Assembly: GCA_946811695.1 (NCBI GenBank) | Contig: OX328123.1 | Location: 154,855,080-154,919,079 of the forward strand | Length of the DNA stretch: 64,000 nucleotides | Origin: Gonocerus acuteangulatus | Lineage: Eukaryota; Arthropoda; Insecta; Hemiptera; Coreidae | Direction: 5' to 3' | In this document: one piece after another, positions 1 through 9,859 of the stretch | How positions within the stretch are numbered: the first letter of the stretch is position 1 | Layout: every line of letters starts with the position of its first letter | Position numbers and translations under genes: made by a program | The notes under the pieces: generated by a model | The model's input: the letters and a program-made list of their open reading frames with translations, nothing else | Database searches by the model: none | Told to the model about the DNA's origin: nothing

Positions 1-88
1 ATATAGTAGCGTTAATTTTGATGATACATTACTTAACGCCATAAAATAACTACTTTTCTTCCGCGACAAAGCACGGGTACTCAGCTAG
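1..88 (+). mobile_element. Helitron-like 3' end (family Hel-1)
   Basis: The segment ends in a short hairpin built on CCGCG and the cacggg region, followed by CAGCTAG at 82-88. The same terminus recurs near 10378 (plus) and, reversed, near 24179 and 25314. A hairpin about ten bases before a terminal CTAG is the Helitron 3' signature. The left part lies outside the window. Helitron assignment is inferred from the termini; no RepHel coding sequence is visible. Confidence 0.5.
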
Positions 89-350
89 TAATAAATATTA
101 TGAAACAGATACAGTACGGTAACAGCTGACCTGTTATCGTCCTAGCAACGCATGCTTCCGAGGCTTGTCTGCTCTAACCAATTAAAAATTCAAACCCCTC
201 TAAAAATACTTAAAAATTTGAATATCAAAAAATCCTTTTCTAGCGAGTGTTTATGTGCTAAAGAGACTGTCCAAGCAAAATTTCAAATTTTTCTGTCAAG
301 TGGTTTAGGCTGTGCGATGATATAGGTCAGTGAGTCAAATATATAGTAGA
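89..350 (-). mobile_element. Helitron-like 5' part (Hel-1), reversed
   Basis: This piece matches the 5' parts of the Hel-1 copies at 25.0-25.3 kb and 26.5-26.75 kb. Shared blocks include agatacagtacggtaacag and the gcgatgata...gtcagtgagt stretch. Read on the minus strand it starts TCTACTATATATTTGAC, with the TC dinucleotide expected of a Helitron 5' end. It abuts the opposite-orientation 3' end at 88, so the two are parts of a rearranged or nested pair. Confidence 0.5.
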
Positions 351-987
351 TTTCAATGAATTAATTATGAATGCTTGGTAATATATTTAAATATGTAATA
401 GAATATTGTTGTCAATATCCCATCACATTACTCAATACAAATTCATCGATCAGTAGTACCTTTATTCTTTCTTCGAGAAACGACAGTCCTAAGAGGGAAT
501 TCTAAAAGGTTTGTTCTTGATAGTTCTTGGGCAGTGTACTTCTTTCTTGTCTGTCAACAGAACGTCTAAGACAACCAAAGTCTTAAAAAAGAAGAAAAAA
601 AAAAAAAGAACTTGCAAACTCCTCTTTCTTACAAGTTAAAAGTTTTCACGGTCTTAATGCAGAAGGTGAAGTATTAAAAATATCCAGCCCATCCAAAAAA
701 AAAGCGACTTTTAGTTCTCTCAGTTTAAAGGAATAATATAACATTATATATTCAATATTTATAATATATTTTTTTAAGTTAAAACCTGACTTAATAGAAG
801 TTTCTTTCAAAATAATTTCTTTATAAAAGCTTAATGTCGAAGGAGTTCACAAATTTTTAAAAGAAATGTGAGGGTTATGTTTTTTTTTCAATTCAAAATC
901 AGAGATAAGAGTGTACTATTACAAAAATGGCTTTAAAATTTCAATATAAATAATGAAAAAAAATTGTTATTTTATTCCCAAAATGTA
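351..987. other. AT-rich intergenic sequence
   Basis: No open frame with protein-like composition, no RNA gene and no recognised repeat was seen here. It holds short A-tracts near 586-609. Confidence 0.6.
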
Positions 988-999
988 GTCCTATGATAT

Positions 1000-1209
1000 T
1001 TATTTATTTAAATTTTAACGTTCTTTATAATTAACCGAGAATTTTAGGACGGGTTATCTATAAGTTACCACCCTTTTCTATCCAGGATAGGGCTGATGCC
1101 TTTTCTTTCCCCCCCCCTCCCAAAAAAAGCCACCACTCCTAGCGGAAATCGAACCTACGACCTTTGGCACGGGGCTAAGTGCTCACGCCTTAACACTCAC
1201 TGGGCATCC
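1000..1209 (-). mobile_element. tRNA-derived SINE (family S2), full length
   Basis: The 12-bp direct repeat gtcctatgatat lies at 988-999 and again at 1210-1221 and is the target-site duplication. On the minus strand the 5' region carries tRNA-like Pol III promoter boxes: an A-box-like stretch in the part reading aaggcgtgagcac, and a B box (ggttcgat type) at about 1143-1155. The 3' end is A/T-rich. A second full copy with its own TSD is at 45409-45622. A C-tract at about 1110-1118 interrupts the body. Confidence 0.85.
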
Positions 1210-1494
1210 GTCCTATGATATGATAAAATTTTTTGGTTATTATTCTTATAAACACATTCTCTTAGTTAAATTCAATCTTTGCTTTCTAGTGCTTTATACA
1301 CTTTCTATTCGTTTAATGAAGAAATCGTATTTAATCTAATAATACAGTAGGTTATAAAAAGAAATTGATTAATTGATAAAAACCTCTGCCTAATATCCTG
1401 CTATTCTTCCTCCCTCCCACCCCACTTTTGAGGCAGGAAAGTTCACATTTTAGAACAGATGCGTAGATCAAGAAAATATATGTTACTCAAATTA

Positions 1495-1495
<1 letters not shown>

Positions 1496-1555
<60 letters not shown>
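1496..1555. repeat. (TA)n microsatellite
   Basis: About 30 uninterrupted TA units. It flanks the left end of the pogo-like MITE at 1569-2012, whose other side is also a TA array. Confidence 0.95.
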
Positions 1556-1561
<6 letters not shown>

Positions 1562-1568
1562 GTATATA

Positions 1569-2009
1569 CGTTAGACCCTGCCTAATCCAGCGTCGTCGGG
1601 ACCGGGGTACAGTCGGATTAGAGAATCCAGTTAGAAGCGGCACTTATGTATTTGAAAACACCTTATTATTTGATAATATATTAATAGTTACCCTTTTTAA
1701 CATTGCATATTTAAGTGTAAAATGTAGGTACAAAATTATAAAATAAATTCAAAATATGTAAATCCTTGCTGGTGTACATCAGGCGGTCCAGCCGCAGGTG
1801 CTTTAGTAGAAACATTTTTTTCTTAGTAAAACGGCGAGTTCCTGCTTCTAAAACTGAACACATGTTTGGCTACAAAGAAGGGAAGATTTTCTAGGAACCC
1901 TCGAGAGGTCTAGCTCAGGCGAGTTCCGAGATCCGTCAATCGTTCCTCTTGGAGACCGCCGGATTAGAGAGAGCGAAGGATAACAGGGCACCGGATAAGC
2001 GAGAGTCTA

Positions 2010-2012
<3 letters not shown>
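1569..2012. mobile_element. pogo/Tigger-like MITE
   Basis: The right end read on the minus strand is CAGTAGACTCTCGCTTATCC; the left end is CGTTAGACCCTGCCTAATCC. The two are imperfect terminal inverted repeats of the pogo/Tigger type. A TA dinucleotide adjoins each end, consistent with the TA target duplication of the Tc1/mariner/pogo group. There is no transposase reading frame; the 444-bp interior is noncoding. Confidence 0.6.

Positions 2013-2072
<60 letters not shown>
2013..2072. repeat. (TA)n microsatellite
   Basis: About 30 TA units immediately right of the pogo-like MITE. Together with 1496-1555 it suggests that the MITE landed inside a pre-existing TA array. Confidence 0.95.
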
Positions 2073-2077
<5 letters not shown>

Positions 2078-2152
2078 TTATATATATACATATATATATA
2101 TCCCAGAGGATGAATCAAAATTCAGTCTTCCCACAAATTTTCTCTTTATTTT

Positions 2153-2192
2153 GCACTAGGCCTTTCAACACAAATGTGCCATCATCAGGTGC
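2153..2192 (-). ncRNA. hammerhead-ribozyme-like motif, left arm
   Basis: This is the minus-strand copy of the motif at 3436-3475. It has stem I GCAC/GTGC, core CTGATGA, a short stem II, GAAA, the palindrome AGGCCT, then TA before GTGC. It is read by eye from the sequence; no folding or cleavage was tested. Confidence 0.3.
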
Positions 2193-2474
2193 TAACAACA
2201 AATAAAAACATGCATTAATATTGTTTGACTCCTTAATAACAATTAATATTGTTTGACTGTTGTTGGACAGTAATTAGTCTAATTAATAGTTAGAATTTAT
2301 AAAGCAAATTGTGATAGTATAAATTGGAACATAATGTTATAGATTACAGTTTTTTAGTAAATAATTACAAATTCATAAACTAAGGTGTCTAAATGAAGTT
2401 TAAATTAATATGACTTTATATTCTATTATTATAGCTATAATACCATATATGTGCATCTATATAACCACATACAT

Positions 2475-2489
<15 letters not shown>

Positions 2490-2540
<51 letters not shown>
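2490..2540. repeat. (TA)n microsatellite in left arm of the dimer
   Basis: A TA array with one TG interruption. The right arm carries a long (TG)n at the corresponding place. Confidence 0.9.
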
Positions 2541-2561
<21 letters not shown>

Positions 2562-3059
2562 TACACTCATACGTATATACATACACAACCACACATGGAT
2601 ACATATACATTTATATACATACGACTACACACACACACACAGACACACACATACTCACATATACATACATCCATATGCGTAAAAGGAACATAATATTTTT
2701 GCTAACAATATATGTATAACTATATAATATATGTATAACTACAAAAGTGAACTTATATCTACCTCCGTGCAGTGATAGTTGTTACCAGGGCTGTGTTCGG
2801 TCTATGACTGGTGAGGGTGGGACTAGTCATAAACGACGGGAGAGGTTCACTTGACAAAAAAGGGCACACTACTTCCCGTTGGATGTTCAAATTGTCCTTC
2901 TTACTGGTTTCCAATTTTATAAAAATGTAAATTTTATAAAAACGGAGGTAGATATAAGTTCACTTTTGTAGTTATACATATATTATATAGTTATACACAT
3001 ATTGTTAGCAAAAATATTATGTTCCTTTTACGCATATGGATGTATGTATATGTGAGTAT

Positions 3060-3063
3060 GTGT

Positions 3064-3131
<68 letters not shown>
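3060..3131. repeat. (TG)n microsatellite in right arm of the dimer
   Basis: About 35 TG units with one TC interruption. The mirrored CA stretch at 2625-2650 in the left arm is much shorter. Confidence 0.95.
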
Positions 3132-3133
<2 letters not shown>

Positions 3134-3435
3134 TCGTATGTATATAAATGTATATGTATCCATGTATATATATGCATATATATGGTATTATAGCTATAAT
3201 AATAGAATATAAAGTCATATTAATTTAAACTTCATTTAGACACCTTAGTTTGTGAATTTGTAATTATTTACTAAAAAACTGTAATCTATAACATTATGTT
3301 CCAATTTATACTATCACAATTTGCTTTATAAATTCTAACTATTAATTATACTAATTACTGTCCATCAACAGTCAAACAATATTAATTGTTATTAAGGAGT
3401 CAAGCAATATTAATGCATGTTTTTATTTGTTGTTA

Positions 3436-3475
3436 GCACCTGATGATGGCACATTTGTGTTGAAAGGCCTAGTGC
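3436..3475 (+). ncRNA. hammerhead-ribozyme-like motif, right arm
   Basis: The order is GCAC (3436-3439), CTGATGA (3440-3446), a stem II formed by GGCACA and TGTGTT, GAAA (3462-3465), palindromic GGCC, TA (3470-3471) and GTGC (3472-3475). GCAC and GTGC pair as stem I. This is the order of conserved parts in type-I hammerhead ribozymes. There is one extra base before stem II and the stem II loop is very short, so activity is uncertain. Confidence 0.35.
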
Positions 3476-3525
3476 AAAATAAAGAGAAAATTTGTGGGAA
3501 GACTGAATTTTGATTCACCCTCTGG

Positions 3526-4047
3526 AATTAAGCAACCCCACTACCGGAAAACATCAATAAAACATATATGTATGTATGTATGTACTTGTGTATCAACACA
3601 CACATACTGTGCCATAATACATTATTTGTTGCTGAATAAAAATTTGTAATCTCTTGACGATTAAATTCTCATTACATAAAAATAAAGTTCATTCTTTTGA
3701 GGAAAAAAATGCGCAAGTGGATTTAAGGATTTATTTTAAAATTTGCATTGTTCTTCCATATGATTTAATATTGTAGCAGCGAGAAAAAAAGGAAGGTAGT
3801 TGTAATCCTAAAACAAAGGTCATGTAAGTGGGCGATGATGAATGCGAGGGCAGCATTCAGAAAGGCTACAGAACGCAAAAAAAAAATAAAAAACATAAAA
3901 ATAAGATGAATAGAAGCCCGACATGATTTAAGGATGCTAAATTCTCCAGGACAAAAGGAGGATACATGAAAAAGTCATATAAGGAAAATTCAGTTTTTGC
4001 TGTCTGACTGTTCCGTCACGCAGGAACTCCGAAATCTTAACGACTTT
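3526..4047. other. noncoding AT-rich sequence with an HN-like 5' remnant
   Basis: No gene is visible. At about 4011-4040 the stretch ttccgtcacgcaggaact matches the 5' terminus of the HN elements, so a truncated HN copy probably precedes the MITE at 4050. Confidence 0.5.
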
Positions 4048-4049
4048 TT

Positions 4050-4688
4050 ATACAGGGTGTTTTGCAAGTTAATTACACAACACTAAAGGGTTGAAACAAG
4101 ATAATGAATGTAGTTGAATACTGCCAACTACACGTTTCTGTCTGCTTTTCATCCAGGTTTATAACCTTCTAAAGATTATTTAGATACTGCTAACTACACG
4201 TTTCTGTCTGCTTTTCATCCAGGTTTATAACCTTCTAAAGATTATTTAGATACTGCTAACTACACGTTTCTGTCTGCTTTTCATCCAGGTTTATAACCTT
4301 CTAAAGATTATTTAGATACTGCTAACTACACGTTTCTGTCTGCTTTTCATCCAGGTTTATAACCTTCTAAAGATTATTTAGATACTGCTAACTACACGTT
4401 TCTGTCTGCTTTTCATCCAGGTTTATAACCTTCTAAAGATTATTTAGATACTGCTAACTACACGTTTCTGTCTGCTTTTCATCCAGGTTTATAACCTTCT
4501 AAAGATTATTTAGATACTGCTAACTACACGTTTCTGTCTGCTTTTCATCCAGGTTTATAACCTTCTAAAGATTATTTAGAAACATCAAGATTTTTTTTTG
4601 TATTAGAATCCCAATTTTCCTTTCTTGTCAACATTATTTCGAATAAACGAGGTTTTACAACTTTTTTCAAATTCTGAAGTGCAGAATG

Positions 4689-4737
<49 letters not shown>

Positions 4738-5047
4738 GAAGAGTAGCGATTCTTAAAGTTTTGTCGCAACCGAAACATTTTTATGAATATGAACTTTTTG
4801 AACAGTTATTGAGGTTTGGAAAACTCACTTTACAACATTGAAAAAGATAATAATATTGGGAAATATTGTTTACAAGCAGAGGAAATTGGGAGTCTCTTCC
4901 TTGGGGGAAGGATGTTTCGAAATAGCATTTGGAAAGGCATAGGTCTAGGACAAAAACAGAAAGGAACGTGCGGTTGGCAGCATTTAACCACAATTTTTGT
5001 CTAATTTCAACACCTTGAGTATTGTTAACTACTTACGATATACCCTG
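4050..5047. mobile_element. TA-flanked MITE with internal minisatellite
   Basis: The left end CAGGGTGTTTTGC and the right end (minus strand CAGGGTATATCG) are short inverted termini, each flanked by TA (4048-4049, 5048-5049). This suggests a nonautonomous Tc1/mariner-type element. The interior carries seven 66-bp tandem repeats and a poly-T run near 4692-4736. Open frames in it are low-complexity and do not resemble a transposase. Confidence 0.55.
4119..4580 (+). repeat. 66-bp tandem repeat, 7 copies
   Basis: Units start at 4119 and every 66 bp thereafter, each beginning tactgctaac and ending gattatttaga. Copies 2-7 look identical; copy 1 has tactgccaac. The array lies wholly inside the MITE at 4050-5047. 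Confidence 0.95.
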
Positions 5048-5103
5048 TATAATGCATGAATGAATGCATAAAAAAAACTAGCATTAATGAACGCATAAAA
5101 AAG

Positions 5104-5685
5104 TCCGTCACGCAGGAGCTGCATAACTAAGCACTTTCCTCAGAATTGGGTAGTGTCGAGTGCATTCCTGAATAATTTGCTTAAAATAACCTATATACAT
5201 AAATAAAATAAAAACGTAAAAAACACCTGTTTCAATTCAATTCAAACGTAGTACAAAATAAATCCCCCCCCCTTCCGATAAACCGATTTAGTTCATTTTT
5301 ACAACACTCCTTCCTTATTAGATACCCAGGACGTATACCGCGTTTCGTTATAATACAGCAGAAATTACGACTGGTATGAGCAAAGTAGTAATTTGGGTCC
5401 GGAGTAACCCCACCCCCTCCTAATGAACCGATTTAGTTTATTTTTACAACACATTTTCCCCTTTAGGTGACCAGAACGAATACTGAGTTTCGTTTAAATA
5501 TAACAAAAATTATGACTGGTATTGGCAAATAACTACTTTGGCTCCGGAGTAAACCCCCTCTCCAGATGGACCGATTTTGTTGGTTAACGAACTCGTTCAA
5601 TCGTTTGATTAGGGAATTCTACATACCAAGTTTCGTGGGGAAGAAACAAAAACTCTGGCCGGTATCGTGTTAACGGACACATATA

Positions 5686-5754
<69 letters not shown>

Positions 5755-5875
5755 TTCAACTAGGGTCATTTTTGGTGTCTACTAGGTAGGATCGATCTTG
5801 ATTCGAAGAAATTTTTCAAAAATTCCGTCATGAGTGCAACCTCAATAACTACTTTCCTTCGGAGGAAAGTGGTAA
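5104..5875 (+). mobile_element. HN-1 nonautonomous element (Helentron/HINE-like)
   Basis: The copy starts TCCGTCACGCAGGAGCTGC after an A-run. It has the subterminal repeat AGCACTTTCCTC near the 5' end and ends in the hairpin ctttccttcggaggaaag. A (TA)n array is at 5690-5750. Interior modules gaaccgatttagtt and cgagtttcgtt recur, as in the copies at 36, 54 and 62 kb. The 3' end is mutated (GTGGTAA instead of GTGCTAA). There is no coding capacity. Confidence 0.7.
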
Positions 5876-6590
5876 AACTGGCATTAATGAATACATAAAA
5901 AAGAGCCCCTTAAGCTGCCAATCAACGCAAAACCGTAAGGGCTCTTGCAGGCAATCATTGTTACAATCACAAAGAATCATACCTCTGAAACGAGATGATC
6001 TCTACACAGAATGTTATGGCAGGACCCGATCTACTTCTGTAAAAGCAAAAGAATTCTTCCGGAAAGAAACATAAAAGTCAATATATAAATGATTAAAATA
6101 TATCTTACAAAATCGAGTAAATTTACTCTTACTCACAACAAGCAGTTATCAGAAATTAAAGTGATTACATAATTCCAAAAGCCTAATTTTACTTTGGAAA
6201 AAACACTGAATCACCGTTGATTGTGAGTGTGATATGCTCATGGCTGGTGTGTAATTAATTTTAATTTTAGGCTTTGTATGTGCGCCGCTAATAACCTACA
6301 TGCCTAATTGCCGTTAAAAAACGATAAATAAAAAATCTCTGTATGTGCTTGTAATCATCTGAAATGAAGACAAAGTAGCGAACGACAAAGACAAGATCTA
6401 TAAAACCAAACGTAGAATATTGTTGAAATATATTGTCTTTTAACAAGTTATTAATATTGTAAACAACTGTACAGCAGAGTGGTGGATATCATTTTGAGTG
6501 TTTATTTAAGATTTCTAACTTATTGAAAAATAAGAAGAAGAAGAAGAAAAATATTTTATTTTGGACCAAAACAGATTGTTTTTTTTTTTC
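5876..6590. other. noncoding sequence
   Basis: No gene or recognised element was seen. The stretch ends in AAG triplets and A/T-rich sequence adjoining the 3' end of the LINE at 6.6 kb. Confidence 0.5.
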
Positions 6591-6655
6591 ACAAATTGAA
6601 AGAAAAAGAAAACAAACAAAAAAAAATATATAAAAATAATAGATTGCTTTTTACA

Positions 6656-8371
6656 TTAAAATAAAATGTCTTGATACAGCCTCGGCTCGAGGCGTCGGGC
6701 TGTAGGTTCTCCTAGGTTGTAGATCGTGGCAGCTGAAGAAAGAGATAGCTTCTCTTGGTGCCTTTGGGTCAGTTCTTCTATGTGAAATGCGATTGGATCA
6801 ACTCCCAGTTCTCGATGGAGCAAGGTGTTCCGAACGAACCAAGGGGCGTTGGCTGCAATCCGTAGCACTTTGTTTTGTAAAGTCTGAAGTCGTCTGATGT
6901 TCGTCGTGTTTGTTCCGTACCACACAGGGCAGGCGTAGTCAGTATTGGGAGGATCATGGTTTTATAAAGTAGTGTTACTAGAGAAGGTCGAAGTGATGTT
7001 TTTCTGTTCATCAGTGGGTCTAGTATTCAGAGTCTGGAGTGTGCCTGTCGTAATTTTATGTTAATGTGTAATTTCCAAGTAAGTCGAGTGTCAAAGTATA
7101 GTCCTAGATACCTCACTCCCTGGTCCTTCGGGCTCCAAGGAACTGGGAGTCCATCCAATTGGATTTCTGGTAGTTCTTAGTTCGAAAACCGCCATAGGGA
7201 AAAGACTTTGGCCTCCGTTTTGGTTGAATTTAGGACGAGTCGCCATTTAGTAAGCCAGTCAACCAAGAAGTTCGCCTTTCCTTTCAAGTTTTGGAACACC
7301 GTGGACAGACTACTATGAGTGGATAAGATGAGAGTGTCGTCGGCAAATGTTGCAAGCTGAGTGCAGGGTTCGTCTTTCGGCATGTCCGAGGCGAATAGGA
7401 GGTAAAGAAGGGGCTCAATATAGCTCCTTGTGGAACTCCAGCTTCCAAGGCGATCTTCCGGCTGAGGGTGGTTCCGATCCGGACTTGGCAGGTGCGATCC
7501 TCTAAGAAAGATTTAATAGAGTAGAAGAGATTGGCTGGTGGTAATGTCTTCTTTAGTTTATATAATAAACCTCGGTGCCAGACGGAATCGAAAGCCCCCT
7601 TCAAGTCCAAGAAATAGCCCGCTGTGAATTCTTTGGCTTCAAACCCTTTCACTATGACCTCTGCAACCCTCTGTCCTTGGTGCGTAGCGGAGTGATGGTG
7701 TCTGAAGCCAAATTGATGAGATGGAATTGTGCAGCTCTCTTCAAGGTGTTGTCGTAGCCTCTTCTCCAAGCATTTTTCTAGTAGTTGGCCGAGTGTACAT
7801 ATCAAACTAATTGGGCGATAACTGGTAGAGCTGCGCTTTGGCTTTCCCTCCTTGTGAAACATGAGTATTATCGCGTTCTTCCATGCCTTTGGAAAGTACC
7901 CCAGTCTCAAGCAGGTGTTGAAGAGTCCGACCAAATGGGCAATCGTCCTCCTGGGCAGCTTTTTCAGAACACAGTTCGGAATCTGATCCTCGCCTGGTGC
8001 CTTCCGATTTTTCAGTTTTCTAATGTATCCTTTTAACTCCTGTGGGGTTATGTAGTCAGAAAGTCTGCTGTCCACTGTCATGGGTTCTCTTAAGAATTCG
8101 TCCACTGTCCTATCAGTCTCTGGGTCGTCCCTGTCAAGAGGTCTCACTACAGTCTGTAAGTGGGTACAAACAACTCACATTTCTCGTCGTCAAAATTCGC
8201 TGTCTGTTGGTCTGTTTTCAGGACAGGCAGAACGGGACTCTTTCCTAGGATCCTCCTAGTTTCCCTCCAAAGACTGTTGTCACCTGGGTTTAGGTCAGAA
8301 ACATAGGATTTGTAGGACCTAATTTTCTCTGTTTCTAGAAGAAACTTTATTCTACGGCACAGTCTGTTCAC
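6656..8371 (-). pseudogene. LINE A reverse transcriptase remnant
   Basis: Frame pieces at 8371-8147, 8147-7284, 7383-7177, 7011-6778 and 6925-6656 together give most of an RT. The main 287-codon piece shows YRPISL (RT motif 2 region), HQFGFRHHHSATHQ, FLDLKGAFDSVWHRGL (catalytic Asp region) and VPQGAILSP. The next frame holds FADDTLIL, the catalytic YADD motif with F for Y. Downstream pieces match the C-terminal region (TNIRRLQTLQNKVLRIAAN). At least four frameshifts or stops make it non-functional. It would have copied LINE RNA at the nick made by its endonuclease. Confidence 0.85.
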
Positions 8372-8583
8372 AAGTGTTTTATCTGCCGAGTCCCTATATA
8401 TTTGACATCTTTTTCTGATTACATTCTTGTCGTGGATAAGCTGTAGAATGTGAGATGGAGTCTTAGGGCCCTGGAATAGACGTGAGTCAGGGGCTGTAGT
8501 GTGCAGAGTTGTATTGATGATTGTATGTGTTCTGTGAGTGTCAAGGCGGAAGTGTCAATTTTGTCTGTACTTTCATATGAGTA

Positions 8584-8612
8584 GGCGCTAATGGCCAAGA
8601 TGTAGATGCGCC

Positions 8613-8666
<54 letters not shown>
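8584..8666 (+). mobile_element. 5'-truncated SINE (family S1) inserted in LINE A
   Basis: The 14-bp direct repeat ctttcatatgagta at 8570-8583 and 8667-8680 flanks ggcgctaatggcc... and a poly-A tail of about 50 bases. The same 3' module ends the SINEs at 41.5 kb (reversed) and 50.6 kb. Confidence 0.85.
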
Positions 8667-8670
<4 letters not shown>

Positions 8671-8719
8671 CATATGAGTATGGCACGTCCAGTATGTTCA
8701 TGGCATGTGTAAAGAGTTC

Positions 8720-9447
8720 CTAGTCCACGCGTCCGTTGATGAGTTTAGGAAGATGAGATGTCAATTTGGGTGAGTCGTGAAAAGTACAAATAACCGGTAA
8801 GTGATCTGAGTCCAAGTCTGTAAGAGTGTCATGATAAAGCGGGTAGCGTAAGTTATGTAATACATCAATGTCTAATATGTCCGGTTGATATCTGTCCTGT
8901 GTTGGGTAGTGTGTTGGTTCGTCAGGTGCTGATATATGCAGTCCTAAGTTCATAGATATGTGTTCAAGTCGAGTTCCATTAGAGTTCAGTGTTCTACAGC
9001 CCCAGAGAGGGTTTTTACTGTTCATATCTCCAAGCAAAACAGTCGGAGCTCCGGAAAAATGGACTCAAAGTCGGATTCAATGAGGCGTATTCCAGGTCGG
9101 TGATATGCTGCCAGAATGTTGATGGTTGAGTTATTGCTTAGTCTTAGTGTAATGCCGACGACCTGTAAGTTTTGTAGTGTAGGTAAGTAGAGTTCAGTAT
9201 GTATTAATCGTCTCTGTACAAGTATAGGGACTCCTTCCCGTCTGGTCTCCTGGTCCGTTCTGTACACACTATAACCAGGAATTCGTAGTCTGTCTGTTTC
9301 AGTTAGGTGCGTCTCCGTAATAAATGCTACGTGCACAACATGTCTGTTTAGGAAGTCAGTAAGTAAGTTCACGCGGTTCCTTAGTCCCGCGGCGTTCCAA
9401 TTCAAAAGGGTTAGGTTGTGGTAAGAAGTTAGATTAGAACAGTCCAT
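8720..9447 (-). pseudogene. LINE A apurinic-type endonuclease remnant
   Basis: Two frames overlap at 9022-9037. The first, 9447-9022, gives LNWNAAGLRNR, FITETHLTETDRLRIPGY (with the catalytic Glu) and ILAAYHRPG. The second, 9037-8720, gives LGDMNSKNPLWGC (Asp/Asn of the active site) and the terminal SDHLPV motif. These are the signature blocks of LINE APE-like endonucleases, which nick the target DNA for target-primed reverse transcription. A single frameshift between the pieces breaks the ORF. The start used is the ATG at 9447; an upstream gag is not recognisable. Confidence 0.85.
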
Positions 9448-9859
9448 TTTCAGATGAAAAAAGTGAAGAGAATAATTTGGTGGAAAATGTTTTAATTTGT
9501 GGTAAGAAAGGCTTTATGAGAGTCGTCAGGAATTTAGAAATGTCGAATGTTTGTTCGGTAGTTTGGTCCTGTTGTGATGTTCAAAGATTTTCTCTTTCTG
9601 TCCAGATGTTTGGTCGAGGAGCCTGCGAGGAGGAGGTTTGGTGTTTTTTTGTCCTGTGTAGTAGATGATGTGGTATTCTGCATGTTAGTAGGTATGGTGT
9701 TCTCTTGTGGATCAGTACGTGATGTGGCGGACTGCCACATCACGTACACTCCCCCTATAGGATATAAACGCTCGCTAAGAAAGGTTTTTTTTATATTTAA
9801 ATATTTAGTATTTTTAGAGAGGTTTGAATATTTAGTTGGTTTTAAAGAGAGCATGCACG
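9448..9859. other. 5' flank of LINE A, possible gag remnant
   Basis: A minus-strand open frame of 106 codons (9854-9534) is rich in T, N, S and K and lacks zinc knuckles, so it is not convincing as gag. The stretch contains the 14-bp-stem hairpin at 9715-9747. Confidence 0.4.
9715..9747. other. perfect 14-bp-stem hairpin
   Basis: gtacgtgatgtggc (9715-9728) is exactly reverse-complementary to 9734-9747, with the 5-base loop ggact. No element boundary or T-run adjoins it, so its role is unknown. Confidence 0.85.

Larger units (their letters stand above)
2103..3525. mobile_element. 1.4-kb inverted dimer of a repeat element
   Basis: Positions 2103-2767 and 2943-3525 are near-identical in opposite orientation. 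They run from the outer ends (ccagaggatgaatc / gattcaccctctgg) to the inner ends (cttatatctacctccg / cggaggtagatataag). The spacer is 2768-2942. Most differences lie in the internal microsatellite: (TA)n plus CA steps in the left arm, (TG)n in the right arm. Each arm contains the hammerhead-like motif described separately. No protein is encoded. A Penelope-like terminal-repeat dimer is one possible identity, but nothing decisive is present. Confidence 0.85.
6591..9447 (-). mobile_element. decayed Jockey-like non-LTR retrotransposon (LINE A)
   Basis: Minus-strand endonuclease (9447-8720), linker (about 8570-8376) and reverse transcriptase (8371-6656) pieces follow each other in the order expected for ORF2 of a Jockey-clade element, but in several frames. 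The gag ORF is absent or unrecognisable; the element appears 5'-truncated. The 3' flank at 6591-6655 is A/T-rich. A 5'-truncated SINE is inserted at 8584-8666. There is no RNase H domain, which fits the Jockey clade. Confidence 0.85.

Noticed and set aside
1459..1746. 95-codon frame on plus strand and its minus-strand shadow
   Set aside because: Most of the product is the TA array; the rest lies in the pogo-like MITE.
2410..2719. Overlapping Tyr/Ile/His-rich open frames
   Set aside because: They are translations of TA and CA microsatellites.
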